NCBI RefSeq assembly: GCF_002278035.1
Contig: NZ_CP022603.1
Coordinates: forward strand, 1,617,501 to 1,681,500
Length of the DNA stretch: 64,000 bases
Direction of reading: 5' to 3'
From: Ochrobactrum quorumnocens
Lineage (GTDB): Bacteria; Pseudomonadota; Alphaproteobacteria; Rhizobiales; Rhizobiaceae
The first letter of the stretch is position 1. The number at the start of each line of letters is the position of its first letter. Below the pieces are notes generated by a model. The model saw nothing but the letters and a program-made list of their open reading frames with translations. It searched no databases and was not told the DNA's origin. Shown piece by piece: positions 8,122 to 15,880 of the stretch. The position numbers were made by a program, and so were the translations under genes.

Positions 8122-9885
8122 ATGAATGAACAAGTCAAAACCAAGAAGCTGATTAATTCGCCTGAAAACATCATCGCAGAAATGATTGAGGGCATGGTCG
8201 GCGCGCATCCCGATATGCTGCGCGTTGAAGGCGAAACTGGTCGTGCAGTTGTGGCAGTTGATGGTCCACGTGAGGGTAAGGTCGGTATCGTGGTGGGCGG
8301 TGGTTCAGGTCACGAACCTGCTTTTGCAGGCTATGTTGGACGCGGTCTTGCGGATGCTGCAGCTGTGGGCAATGTGTTCGCCTCGCCATCACCGGCGCAT
8401 ATTGCGGAAGCAGCACGGGCTGCGGACGGTGGCGCTGGCGTGCTGATGCTTTATGGCAATTATACTGGCGACGTCCTCAACTTCACCATGGCTGCAGAAG
8501 AACTCGCCCAGGACGGCATGGATGTGCGTCATGTCGCCGTAGCCGACGATGTGGCCTCTGCTCCGCTTGATCGCAAGTCGGAACGTCGCGGTATTGCAGG
8601 TGACTTCTTCGTTTTCAAGGTAGCGGGCGCGGCGGCTGATCTGGGCGAGTCCCTTGCGCGCGTTGAAGCGCTGGCACAGGCGGCCAATGAAGCGACCCGT
8701 TCGATGGGCGTGGCATTGAGCCCATGCTCGCTGCCACAGACCGGCAAGCCGAATTTCACTATCGGTGACGATGAAATGGAAATCGGCATGGGTCTGCATG
8801 GCGAGCCGGGCATCCGTCGCCAGAAGCTTGCGCCCGCCGACGAAGTTACCGATGAGCTGATGGACGCGCTTATTGGCGAATTGTCGCTCAAGGCCGGAGA
8901 TCGCGTAGCAGTTCTCGTCAACGGGCTTGGCGCGACCTCGCAGATTGAGCTTTATCTGGTGTTCCGCCGTGCGAAGCAATTGCTGGATGCGAAGGGCGTT
9001 CTCATTCACGCTTCATGGGTTGGCGAATATGCCACCTCGCTCGAAATGGCCGGCGCTTCCATCACGCTTATGAAGCTTGATGATACGTTGCAGACCTTGC
9101 TCGACCATCCTTGCCGCACACCGGCGCTGACAGTTGGCGCAGTAAAGGCTGGCGACAGGGAGCCAGCGACGCAGCGCAAAGCAGTCAAGGCAACAGAGCA
9201 CAGGGAAGCCGCGCAGGAAGCGCCGCGCAAGCTCATCACCGATGGGGATGTCACGCCTGCACTTTTCAAGGCAATGATGATGAATGTCGGCAATCAGATT
9301 ATCGCCGAAAAAGACTGGCTGTCTGAACTTGATGGCGTGATTGGGGACGGCGACCATGGCGTGACCATGGAAATCGGCTGGAAAGCCGTTCAGCATGCAC
9401 TTGAAGATGAACAGGGCGACGAGACAATCGAGGCCATCTGCAAGCGTATGGCCAAGGCGTTTCTCGATGCAGTTGGTGCGTCTTCTGGTCCGCTTTATGC
9501 GACAGCCTTCTTGCGTGCAGGAACTGCAGTCGGCAATCGCCTTAATCTCGACAGCACTGGCATGGCCGATTGGCTGGCGGCTGCTTCGCAGGGGATTCGC
9601 GATCGTGGCCGAGCGGATCCGGGTGACAAGACCATGATCGACGCATGGGTGCCTGCGGTTGAAGCTGCAACTGCAGCTGCCGAAAACGGCAAGTCGACAC
9701 TGGAAGTGCTGATTGCAGCGCGTGATGGTGCAGAAGCTGGCATGAAGGCGACAGCCGCAATGGAATCTCGTCGCGGACGTTCAGCGAAGCTTGGTGAGCG
9801 CTCCATCGGCCATATCGATCCAGGTGCGGCCTCGACATTCTTGACGCTGCGCGCCATGGCAGAAGCCCTTCAAGCACAGAAATAA
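8122..9885 (+). CDS. Dihydroxyacetone/erythrulose-type kinase, fused DhaK-DhaL
   Basis: A 587-residue ATP-dependent kinase. Residues about 10-335 are a DhaK domain with GGGSGHEP and, near residue 225-235, GLHGEPG, whose His corresponds to the residue that binds the ketone substrate covalently as a hemiaminal. Residues about 370-585 are a DhaL nucleotide-binding domain with GDGDHG and a GASSGPLYATAF loop. Fused DhaK-DhaL enzymes use ATP rather than phosphoprotein donors. The family includes dihydroxyacetone kinases and L-/D-erythrulose kinases (LerK/DerK); with a dedicated importer and a SorC regulator, a tetrulose-type pathway is plausible but not shown. Confidence 0.92.
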   Translation: MNEQVKTKKLINSPENIIAEMIEGMVGAHPDMLRVEGETGRAVVAVDGPREGKVGIVVGGGSGHEPAFAGYVGRGLADAAAVGNVFASPSPAHIAEAARAADGGAGVLMLYGNYTGDVLNFTMAAEELAQDGMDVRHVAVADDVASAPLDRKSERRGIAGDFFVFKVAGAAADLGESLARVEALAQAANEATRSMGVALSPCSLPQTGKPNFTIGDDEMEIGMGLHGEPGIRRQKLAPADEVTDELMDALIGELSLKAGDRVAVLVNGLGATSQIELYLVFRRAKQLLDAKGVLIHASWVGEYATSLEMAGASITLMKLDDTLQTLLDHPCRTPALTVGAVKAGDREPATQRKAVKATEHREAAQEAPRKLITDGDVTPALFKAMMMNVGNQIIAEKDWLSELDGVIGDGDHGVTMEIGWKAVQHALEDEQGDETIEAICKRMAKAFLDAVGASSGPLYATAFLRAGTAVGNRLNLDSTGMADWLAAASQGIRDRGRADPGDKTMIDAWVPAVEAATAAAENGKSTLEVLIAARDGAEAGMKATAAMESRRGRSAKLGERSIGHIDPGAASTFLTLRAMAEALQAQK

Positions 9886-9893
9886 TCTAATCG

Positions 9894-9920
9894 CAGGGGC
9901 CGTGTCTAACGCGGCCCCTG
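9894..9920. terminator. Bidirectional hairpin between convergent kinase and regulator genes
   Basis: CAGGGGCCG (9894-9902) and CGGCCCCTG (9912-9920) form a perfect 9-bp stem with a 9-nt loop that includes the regulator stop codon. It sits 9 nt after the kinase stop. Neither side has a long T-run, so its terminator strength is uncertain. Confidence 0.5.
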
Positions 9921-10862
9921 TAGCAATGCGCGCGCCACACCTTCATTGGTGACAAGGCGATTGACATAGCCACCGCGCAGAATGGCCCGGATAATCGGGA
10001 TTTTGTTCAACCCACCTGAAACCAGAACCGATGCTGGTTTGAGCTTCAGCTTGTCCGGTGGCAGAGCAATGATTGAATCATTGAGAAAATGATCAATCGG
10101 ACGTCCCTGAGCATCGAGAAAATATCCCAGAAACTCTCCAACAGCCCCAAGTTTCAGCACCGCGTCGAGATTGTCTTTGACGACGCGAATATGCGTGAGC
10201 GAGGTTTCTGACGTCAGCGGCCCGCAGGATACGAGGCCGATATCGGCGATTTCTGTTCTTGCCAGTACGTCTGTCAGCTCATCGCTCAACAGGATCGCAT
10301 TGCGGCTTTCGCGATTGGCGCAATAAATCGGTGCGGTTAGATAGTGACACTCGACACCTAGTGCTCGTGCAAAATCCGTCGCGACTTCAAATGTATTGGT
10401 CGATGAACCGCTGGTGACACCGCCAGTCAGTCCGACCACCCAGCTTTCGGGCTTTGGCTTCGCGCGCAAACTGCGCACCGCAAAACTCAGCGTTCGCCCT
10501 GATGCTATGCCCACACCCATGTCGCGCCCGTCAATCAGTTCGCCAGCCATGGTTCCGGCAGCTTCACCGATAACGCGTTTCTGCTCCAGAAAATCGTCAA
10601 GATCAGGAACGACCACTGCATCTGCAAGGCCATAGCGTGTCGCAACTTTTTCTGCCAGCTCGACACAATCCGACAGCGGCAGGCTGACGCTGATCTGGAT
10701 CTGACCAGATTCGCGTACCTGTCCGATAATCTTATTGACCTTGAGCCGGGTAATGTTGAGGCGCTGTGCGATTTCCTGCTGAGTCTGTCCACCGATGAAA
10801 TAAAGCCAGGCCACGCGTGCGCGTTCCTGTTCTTCATCGACAGACACGAAATTCTCGTTCAT
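9906..10862 (-). CDS. SorC/DeoR-type sugar-responsive transcriptional regulator
   Basis: A 318-residue SorC-family regulator. Residues about 12-60 form an N-terminal helix-turn-helix (GGQTQQEIAQRLNITRLKVN). The remainder is the sugar-binding SorC domain with DAVVVPDL, GVGIASGRTL and the closing ILRGGYVNRLVTNEGVARAL motif. It has the size and order of EryD, the erythritol regulator of Brucella, but I cannot assign it to that gene. It converges on the kinase gene and most likely controls the importer 2/kinase operon in response to a phosphorylated sugar. Confidence 0.92.
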   Translation of the reverse strand: MNENFVSVDEEQERARVAWLYFIGGQTQQEIAQRLNITRLKVNKIIGQVRESGQIQISVSLPLSDCVELAEKVATRYGLADAVVVPDLDDFLEQKRVIGEAAGTMAGELIDGRDMGVGIASGRTLSFAVRSLRAKPKPESWVVGLTGGVTSGSSTNTFEVATDFARALGVECHYLTAPIYCANRESRNAILLSDELTDVLARTEIADIGLVSCGPLTSETSLTHIRVVKDNLDAVLKLGAVGEFLGYFLDAQGRPIDHFLNDSIIALPPDKLKLKPASVLVSGGLNKIPIIRAILRGGYVNRLVTNEGVARALLQGPR

Positions 10863-11110
10863 TCACTGGCCCTTAACAGTCGCGACATGCGGCAGGATAT
10901 CCTTGTGAGAGGATGCTGCAAAGCATCAATTCCCACGTCTTTTTTAACACACCTCTTGTCCGAAGCCTGGTTCACCCTTTTCGGGATGCGCTTCTCACTC
11001 ATTTCATAAGTGGGGTGTGGGCCGCAATGAATTTTGACAAAGTAGGCTATTATTTGTGGCCCGTTGAGGCCGAATATTTCAATGCTTTGCTATCTCAAAT
11101 AGCGAAGAAT

Positions 11111-11154
11111 ATTTAACATGATAATTTAACTTGACTAAAATTATCATGTTAAAT
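11111..11154 (+). promoter_or_regulatory. Perfect 17-bp inverted repeat embedding a promoter
   Basis: ATTTAACATGATAATTT (11111-11127) and its exact reverse complement (11138-11154) flank a 10-nt loop that contains TTGACT (11131-11136), a good -35 box. Seventeen nt downstream is TAGAAG (11154-11159), a 4/6 match to a -10 box. The right arm therefore fills the spacer of a promoter pointing at the small gene at 11196. This fits a repressor operator and is not a terminator, since no T-run follows. Confidence 0.6.
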
Positions 11155-11195
11155 AGAAGTTGCGGCGGGGAAAATCCCGGACGGCGAGTAAGGTC

Positions 11196-11315
11196 ATGTA
11201 TAACAAAGATAGTCAGAAGTCGGCGCTCCATCGTTTTGTCGAAGGAGACGGGTTCTGGGTAGCCTATGCTGGATTATTCGCAACGATTGTTATCGTTGCA
11301 AATCTTTACCTTTGA
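11196..11315 (+). CDS. 39-residue single-helix membrane protein, unknown function
   Basis: ATG at 11196 opens a 39-codon frame: a polar N-terminus (MYNKDSQKSALHRFVEGDG) followed by one hydrophobic helix (FWVAYAGLFATIVIVANLYL) that reaches the stop codon. AAGG lies just upstream at 11189-11193, with short spacing. It is preceded by a promoter embedded in a perfect 17-bp dyad. I do not recognise the protein; its shape matches small inner-membrane accessory subunits. Comparative conservation would decide whether it is translated. Confidence 0.5.
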   Translation: MYNKDSQKSALHRFVEGDGFWVAYAGLFATIVIVANLYL

Positions 11316-11400
11316 AAATTGTCAGTCTGCGACTGCAATAGTCGTTGCGGATAAGCTATCGGCATCTCCCCTCCGGATATCAAAATAGCACAGTCTGTTT

Positions 11401-11679
11401 CTACCGCGCACAGGCGAACCAAGGCCCGTGATCGTTTTTTAGTAGATCACGTTCCTGACGCAAAAGTTCGTTTTCTTTACGAAGACGGGCAAGCTCCTGG
11501 CTCATGTCCTCATGCGGACCAGAAAGCAGATATTTCTCAGCAAAATTACGCCGCCAACGGTCAAGCGTTGATTTGCCAATACCAAGGTCTTCCGCAACCG
11601 ATGAAATGCTTCGACCACTCGTTGTTAAAATACGAACAGCTTCCCTTTTGAAATCTTCTGTAAATTCTCGCTGCTTCAA
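11401..11679 (-). pseudogene. IS3-family OrfA, truncated transposase subunit
   Basis: A 92-residue OrfA-like protein with an N-terminal helix-turn-helix (EFTEDFKREAVRILTTSGRS and IGKSTLDRWRRNF) and a C-terminal leucine zipper (LARLRKENELLRQERDLLK). After the A6 run that usually hosts the frameshift, the sequence departs from the family and stops within 14 codons. The partner OrfB is absent, so it cannot support transposition on its own. Confidence 0.75.
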
Positions 11680-11709
11680 CTCTAAGTCTCCTGTCAGTTT
11701 TATCTAACA
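11401..11709 (-). mobile_element. IS3-family insertion sequence remnant (left end and OrfA only)
   Basis: The end read from 11709 inward, TGTTAGATAAAACTGACAGG, resembles an IS3-family terminal repeat and precedes an orfA gene by about 30 nt. No OrfB reading frame (DDE integrase core) follows, so the element is truncated. It marks the left edge of the GC-rich accessory block at 11.8-22 kb. Confidence 0.65.
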
Positions 11710-11816
11710 GAAGCCCCACCTTTGAAGGGGAAGTCCCGTTTGTCGGATCAGCCTGCAGTTGAAAAAGAGGCTGCGGCGAACGCTGTGTCGTGATTGGTTC
11801 ATCCCATTTTCGCTAG

Positions 11817-13340
11817 TCACTCGACGGGTTCAAACTCCCCCGGCTTCCAGGTCTTGTCGAACCATGGCTCCAGCGGGCCGTAGAGGCGAAGAAGGACGTT
11901 CCAGCCCTTGCCTGGAACTGTCTGAACCCAGTTGGCCTCATGATCTTTTGGTGCTGTCGGTCCGAACCAGACATCGACTGAAGAGTCGGCGTTGATGACA
12001 ATGTCTTTCTTGTCGCTGCCGATGCTCGGAAATTGTTGGTCCGTCTGCAGCATCGACCGTGTCTGGTTGTCGTACACAACGAACGACCAGAATTCCTTTG
12101 CCGGAATGTTCGGCGGCAGGTGTATCTTGTAGGTCTTGCCGCCATCGAACGGCTTGCCGTGCTTGTCAGTCGTGGCGCCGGCGTATTGCGAACCGATACC
12201 GACGCGCTTTATCGCCATCGCGGGTGTGACACCCGTCGCGTAGTAGTGGAACAGGACGCGGGCATCCAGATAACGGACGCCGGGCTGGAGAAGAAACTCG
12301 TAGTTGCCGCCGACAAAGCCGGTGAACCAGGCACTGTCGGGATAATAATAGGCGTCCTTCATGCGGGACTTGAAGGTGATTGTGCGCGCCGTAGCATTGC
12401 CGACTGCCACGGCTTCAGTCAGGATATTCTTCATCCGTTCGTCCGGTGCGAAAGGTTTGCCTTTTGCAATGCCGATGGCGGCGAGCTGCCCCAGCACTTC
12501 CGGGTGGTAGGCCCCGTTTGGCTCGTATTGGACGATGTTGTTCACTTCCTCATAGAAGTGAAAATCATTGGCATGGATGGTGTTGAACTCCTTGCCCGAG
12601 ACATTGACGATTTTCATCGGCGGCGGATTGCTGGCCTCCGACAGGGGATAGACCTTGGCGAACTTCCTGGTGTTTCCGACCGCGGTCGCGGTGCTGCCAT
12701 TGTCGAGGAAGCCGCGCCAGAAGAAGAGATTTCCGTAGGTCGACGTCCGCAACACAAAATAGCCTTCGGGAATCTCGCCTTCATAGCCTGGTGGCAAAAG
12801 CAGGTACTTTCCACCCTTGCCCTTGTCCGGACCGGCATTGCCGACATCGCCGACGTATTCGAACCAGTGGTTGTCGATCATGCCCAGGATGTTGGGCGGC
12901 GTCTCGATGACCAGCGGACCAGCCTTCGTGTCCAGCCACATCAGATTGTAGATGCTCTCGGTGTTTCCGGTAAGGAACAGCGAATGTGAGTCCATGAGGC
13001 TTTCAAAGATCAGGATGGTCTGATTGTTGTCGGCTCCCTGGCTTGCCAATCCCACCCGCATGGCTTCGACGGAAGCGCCGGGCATGGCATTAAGAAAGAC
13101 ATCGACGCCGCGCATGAAATCGAGATTGTCGTAAATCTTCTCCGAGGTGGCGTCGTCCGGGAAGCCGTCGAAGAAGTTTAGTTTGCCAATCCTGGTGTCT
13201 ACACGCTCCGGTGTGACGATCGACGCTGGTATAGGCGTCGTCATCTTCGTCCTGGGTGCAGTTTGCCCGTACGCGGCTCCGGCAAGAAGCGCTAACGCCG
13301 GGGCCACTCCAAGCAGGGTTTTCGTAGATAAAATCATCAT
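11817..13340 (-). CDS. DUF1254/DUF1214 secreted protein (paralogue A)
   Basis: A 507-residue exported protein. Residues 1-25 are a signal peptide (cleavage after AYG). The N-terminal half matches the DUF1254 style and the C-terminal region (PAKEFWSFVVYDNQTRSML, then WFGPTAPKDHEANWVQTVPG) is the DUF1214 domain. The biochemical role of this family is not established. A 21-bp dyad shared with four other promoters in this block lies 94 nt upstream of the start. Codon third positions look more GC-rich than in the flanking genes, suggesting acquisition. A second, diverged family member is at 17672-19135. Confidence 0.88.
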   Translation of the reverse strand: MMILSTKTLLGVAPALALLAGAAYGQTAPRTKMTTPIPASIVTPERVDTRIGKLNFFDGFPDDATSEKIYDNLDFMRGVDVFLNAMPGASVEAMRVGLASQGADNNQTILIFESLMDSHSLFLTGNTESIYNLMWLDTKAGPLVIETPPNILGMIDNHWFEYVGDVGNAGPDKGKGGKYLLLPPGYEGEIPEGYFVLRTSTYGNLFFWRGFLDNGSTATAVGNTRKFAKVYPLSEASNPPPMKIVNVSGKEFNTIHANDFHFYEEVNNIVQYEPNGAYHPEVLGQLAAIGIAKGKPFAPDERMKNILTEAVAVGNATARTITFKSRMKDAYYYPDSAWFTGFVGGNYEFLLQPGVRYLDARVLFHYYATGVTPAMAIKRVGIGSQYAGATTDKHGKPFDGGKTYKIHLPPNIPAKEFWSFVVYDNQTRSMLQTDQQFPSIGSDKKDIVINADSSVDVWFGPTAPKDHEANWVQTVPGKGWNVLLRLYGPLEPWFDKTWKPGEFEPVE

Positions 13341-13423
13341 GTGGTTCCTTCACTAAGGTCCGATTTTGCGAGGGCGGTAACGTACGTTGTGAATATTCGT
13401 GGCGCTTCCGGTGCGCGAAGAGA

Positions 13424-13444
13424 AGTATGTTACAGTTGCACGAG
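13424..13444 (-). promoter_or_regulatory. 21-bp dyad, site A (upstream of DUF1254 gene A)
   Basis: AGTATGTTACAGTTGCACGAG is the weakest copy of the shared dyad CGTATGnTACnGTAnCATACG: the left half matches well and the right half partly. Its centre (13434) is 94 nt upstream of the start at 13340, the same placement as in sites B-E. Confidence 0.6.
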
Positions 13445-13484
13445 CTGTAGGATGCGGCGTTAAAGCAGCGCTGCCGAGTTTCGG

Positions 13485-14261
13485 CTAGAACTTCACCGCC
13501 AGTCGCGTGAAGGTGCCGTGTTGGGTGGCTTCATAGCGGAAGCCGCCGTCCGTGTAGTCGGTGTAGAGCGCCTTGTAGCCGAAAGACGAAGCGATCGTGT
13601 CCGTCCAGTTGTAGCCGACCGTCGTGGTACCCTGAAGCGTGATATCCGAGGAGACGCCGAAGCCGCCGACATCTGCCATGACGTCCATGAACCATTTGTT
13701 GTTGATGTCATAGTGCATAGTAAAACCGACAATCGGATCGACCCAGCTTTGCGAACCACTGCGGTCGACCGCCGGGAAGAACGCGGGATCGATGCTGAGT
13801 TTCACCTCATTGTGCTGGTACCGAAGGCCGCCGGTCGCGTAGAGCTGCATATTCTCGACGGTAAGAGGCAGCTCGTAACCAACAAGGGCCGTCGCGACGA
13901 TCTGTTTCTGCTCGAAGTGAGCGGTTCCACCCAATGGACCGACATCGGCTTCGGTTGAAATCTTGGCCCACATGGCATCCGTGTAGAGAAGCCAGCTGTC
14001 ACCGACCGCTTGAAACGATCCGGCGAACACGCCGTCGAGGTCCTCAAACACGTCCAGAGGCGAGACGTCGACAGCTGCGGCGGGAAGGTCACGCAAACCG
14101 ATGTTGCCATTCAACCCCGCCAGCCAGCCGTCGAGCGTGATCTGGTATTTCCAGCCGGTATTGACGACAGCCGATACCGGCTCCGAAACGTCGGCTGCGC
14201 CCGCACGTGCCACAGCGAGAGCCAATGCCAGCCCGCAATAGGCAATTTTCATTTCAATCAT
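13485..14261 (-). CDS. Outer-membrane beta-barrel-like protein
   Basis: A 258-residue protein with a signal peptide (about residues 1-22, ending AGA) and alternating hydrophobic/polar strands, closing with a C-terminal aromatic residue (TFTRLAVKF), the mark of BamA-dependent outer-membrane proteins. Segments such as YATGGLRYQHNEVKL and FGYKALYTDYTDGGF resemble barrel strands of OmpA/Omp25-type small barrels. The start at 14261 is used; an ATG at 14252 is possible. Site B of the 21-bp dyad family lies 95 nt upstream. Function is unknown. Confidence 0.82.
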   Translation of the reverse strand: MIEMKIAYCGLALALAVARAGAADVSEPVSAVVNTGWKYQITLDGWLAGLNGNIGLRDLPAAAVDVSPLDVFEDLDGVFAGSFQAVGDSWLLYTDAMWAKISTEADVGPLGGTAHFEQKQIVATALVGYELPLTVENMQLYATGGLRYQHNEVKLSIDPAFFPAVDRSGSQSWVDPIVGFTMHYDINNKWFMDVMADVGGFGVSSDITLQGTTTVGYNWTDTIASSFGYKALYTDYTDGGFRYEATQHGTFTRLAVKF

Positions 14262-14345
14262 CCGAGCCGTCTCCCCGTCTCACAGGCTCCGACAATTGCC
14301 AGAGTTATTCCCGCCATCACCCTATCCGATAAAACCGAAAACTTC

Positions 14346-14366
14346 CGTATGTTACCGTATCATCGG
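14346..14366 (-). promoter_or_regulatory. 21-bp dyad, site B (upstream of outer-membrane protein)
   Basis: CGTATGTTACCGTATCATCGG matches CGTATGnTACnGTAnCATACG perfectly in the left half and through GTAnCAT on the right. Its centre is 95 nt upstream of the start codon at 14261. Confidence 0.72.
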
Positions 14367-14376
14367 TCCCCTCGGA

Positions 14377-14715
14377 CTATTGGCGCGACCACTTCTGCGA
14401 CTCGCAGACCACCTTCATCACGCAGCCCTTGAGGGTGACCGTGTCGCCGGAGACACTGATGGTTCCGTTGTAGGTCTTCTTCGCATGGGGATCAGTAATC
14501 TTGCCGGAATAGCTGCCACCGCCTCCTTCGAACGCGCCGATCTTCTCGCCCGCATGCTTGCCGCTCTTGAGCGTTATACAAAATCCGCTGCCGCACGGCT
14601 GGATCGCGGCGGTGTCACCAAGCGTCGTCTTCCAGTTTCCGACAATCGGCTCGGCTGCGCTCGCAAGTCCGGTCGACATCAAAAGCGCGGTGATAGAGAT
14701 CAGTATGGATTTCAT
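14377..14715 (-). CDS. DUF2147-type small secreted protein
   Basis: A 112-residue protein with an 18-20-residue signal peptide (ending ASAAE) and a body that starts EPIVGNWKT, a lipocalin-like/DUF2147 opening, with paired cysteines (PCGSGFC and C-terminal KGCVMKVVC) suited to disulfides in the periplasm. I chose the ATG at 14715 because GAGGA lies 8 nt upstream; the frame extends to 14769 without a good ribosome site. Site C of the shared dyad is centred 94 nt upstream. The stop codon lies 11 nt from site B of the next gene. Confidence 0.8.
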   Translation of the reverse strand: MKSILISITALLMSTGLASAAEPIVGNWKTTLGDTAAIQPCGSGFCITLKSGKHAGEKIGAFEGGGGSYSGKITDPHAKKTYNGTISVSGDTVTLKGCVMKVVCESQKWSRQ

Positions 14716-14798
14716 AGCTACGTCCTCGCATGGCTGGCCCGCCAAAGGACCGATAGCCGAATGGATCACACGTACGCTGCCGACCGCAAGAAACCCGT

Positions 14799-14819
14799 CG
14801 TATGTTACTGTATCCTACA
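14799..14819. promoter_or_regulatory. 21-bp dyad, site C (upstream of DUF2147 gene)
   Basis: CGTATGTTACTGTATCCTACA matches the consensus CGTATGnTACnGTAnCATACG at all left-half positions and most of the right half. Its centre (14809) is 94 nt upstream of the start at 14715 and about 97 nt upstream of the divergent gene at 14906, so it could serve both. Confidence 0.72.
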
Positions 14820-14905
14820 TGGTGTCGGCCGGATTTTGTGTCATCTTCATGATGACTACGCGGATGTGCGAGAGCCCTCACGTCGCCGGGCCGGGAGCCG
14901 ATGGA

Positions 14906-15172
14906 ATGGAAAACTACACGGAGTTCGCCAAGCGCAAGTTTCCCGAGCAGGCCCTTGAAATCGAAGCGCTTGCCTCGAGAAATGAAAGCTTCCGAGAACT
15001 GTGCAACGACTTTTCCATCGCCGACCAGCTCGTACGGGAATGGGAGTCGTCGACGGCTCCGGAGCGAGACGAACGCCATGCCGAGGCGCTCGAACTCATG
15101 GATGGCCTCGGCAAGGAGATCCACATCATGCTTGACCTCGCCAGGGTCGTGCCATTCCCTCCCGCGAGATGA
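14906..15172 (+). CDS. Hypothetical acidic helical protein
   Basis: An 88-residue, charged, all-helical-looking protein (YTEFAKRKFPEQALEIEAL, then RNESFRELCNDFSIADQLV) without signal peptide or membrane segment. I chose the ATG at 14906, with GGAG 9 nt upstream; the frame is open further 5' but those residues overlap the DUF2147 gene. It diverges from that gene with site C between them. I do not recognise the family; the pattern recalls small cytoplasmic proteins encoded near two-component or stress genes in rhizobia. Confidence 0.65.
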   Translation: MENYTEFAKRKFPEQALEIEALASRNESFRELCNDFSIADQLVREWESSTAPERDERHAEALELMDGLGKEIHIMLDLARVVPFPPAR

Positions 15173-15307
15173 ACGCGCGATCTCCGCATCATCGCGGCAC
15201 TGCGGCGGCCTCTAGAAAGAAATTACATGGCTCGACTGATGGCGACCATTCTCATCTCCACGTTCGACTGATCGTGGGAAGCCATCGACACGTCGATGCC
15301 GCTATGC

Positions 15308-15328
15308 CGTAACCTACAGTAACATACG
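15308..15328 (+). promoter_or_regulatory. 21-bp dyad, site D (upstream of small secreted protein)
   Basis: CGTAACCTACAGTAACATACG has a perfect right half and a partial left half of CGTATGnTACnGTAnCATACG. Its centre (15318) is 100 nt upstream of the ATG at 15418. It is the one site that points to a plus-strand gene. Confidence 0.72.
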
Positions 15329-15334
15329 GAGGAA

Positions 15335-15421
15335 ATGGCGTTGGTCGAGGTAAAGTGCGCCTTGTCAGAAATCCGCGAGGAGCAGTTTCACCACGCCCTC
15401 AGCCAGGGACGGAACTCATGA
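15335..15421 (+). CDS. Possible 28-codon leader ORF coupled to the next gene
   Basis: ATG at 15335, directly after GGAGG at 15328-15332, opens a 28-codon frame (starting MALVEVKCALSEIREEQ) whose TGA overlaps the ATG of the following gene as ATGA. The overlap suggests translational coupling, but the Shine-Dalgarno spacing is short and no homologue is recognised, so it may be fortuitous. Confidence 0.3.
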   Translation: MALVEVKCALSEIREEQFHHALSQGRNS

Positions 15422-15801
15422 ACCTCTACAAGCTCATTCAGCATTTTCAGAAACTCGCGACGGCCACGGTCCTACTGACGATGGTGGCCGCACCAATGCT
15501 CGCTCCGGCCCAGGCCGAAACCCGTCGTGGGGTGGCTGGCTGCGGAGCCAGAGGATGTGCGGCCGTTGGCAGTCGCGGCGCTGCCGTAGTCCGTCGCCCG
15601 CCCGTCATGAGCGGCGTCGTCATCGTCAACCCTCGCCGTTATTGGCCTGCGGGTGGTGCGATTGCGGCGGGAGCTGCCATCGGCTTCATAGCAGGCGCGG
15701 CGGCGGCATCGGTTGCTGGGACACCGCCTCAGTCTGGCATGTGTTGGTATTATACCGACAGCACCAAAAAGACGGGTTTCTGGGACGTCTGTCCGCGATA
15801 A
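15418..15801 (+). CDS. Small secreted Ala/Gly-rich protein
   Basis: A 127-residue protein with a signal peptide (residues 1-33, ending PAQA), a basic Ala/Gly-rich segment with a C-G-A-R-G-C pair, a hydrophobic Gly/Ala stretch (AAGAAIGFIAGAAAASVAG) that could insert in a membrane, and a C-terminal GMCWYYTDSTKKTGFWDVCP motif seen in small rhizobial exported proteins. A longer frame opens at 15355, but the ATG at 15418 fits the signal peptide and the fixed distance from site D. Function is unknown. Confidence 0.72.
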   Translation: MNLYKLIQHFQKLATATVLLTMVAAPMLAPAQAETRRGVAGCGARGCAAVGSRGAAVVRRPPVMSGVVIVNPRRYWPAGGAIAAGAAIGFIAGAAAASVAGTPPQSGMCWYYTDSTKKTGFWDVCPR

Positions 15802-15880
15802 CACGCGAACAGCATAACTGTCTGTCGCATTGATAGCTACGGTCTTCATTCGGAACGCTTGATTGCGCATCGATGTGAGA

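Noticed and set aside
9894..9920. Riboswitch-like structure after the kinase gene
   Set aside because: A simple perfect hairpin between convergent stops explains it; no aptamer-like conserved core is visible.
10913..11116. 67-codon frame upstream of the 17-bp inverted repeat
   Set aside because: No ribosome site and it ends inside the dyad; the sequence is better explained as regulatory DNA.
12033..12989. 318-codon plus-strand open frame opposite DUF1254 gene A
   Set aside because: Antisense shadow of a recognised secreted protein without its own ribosome site.
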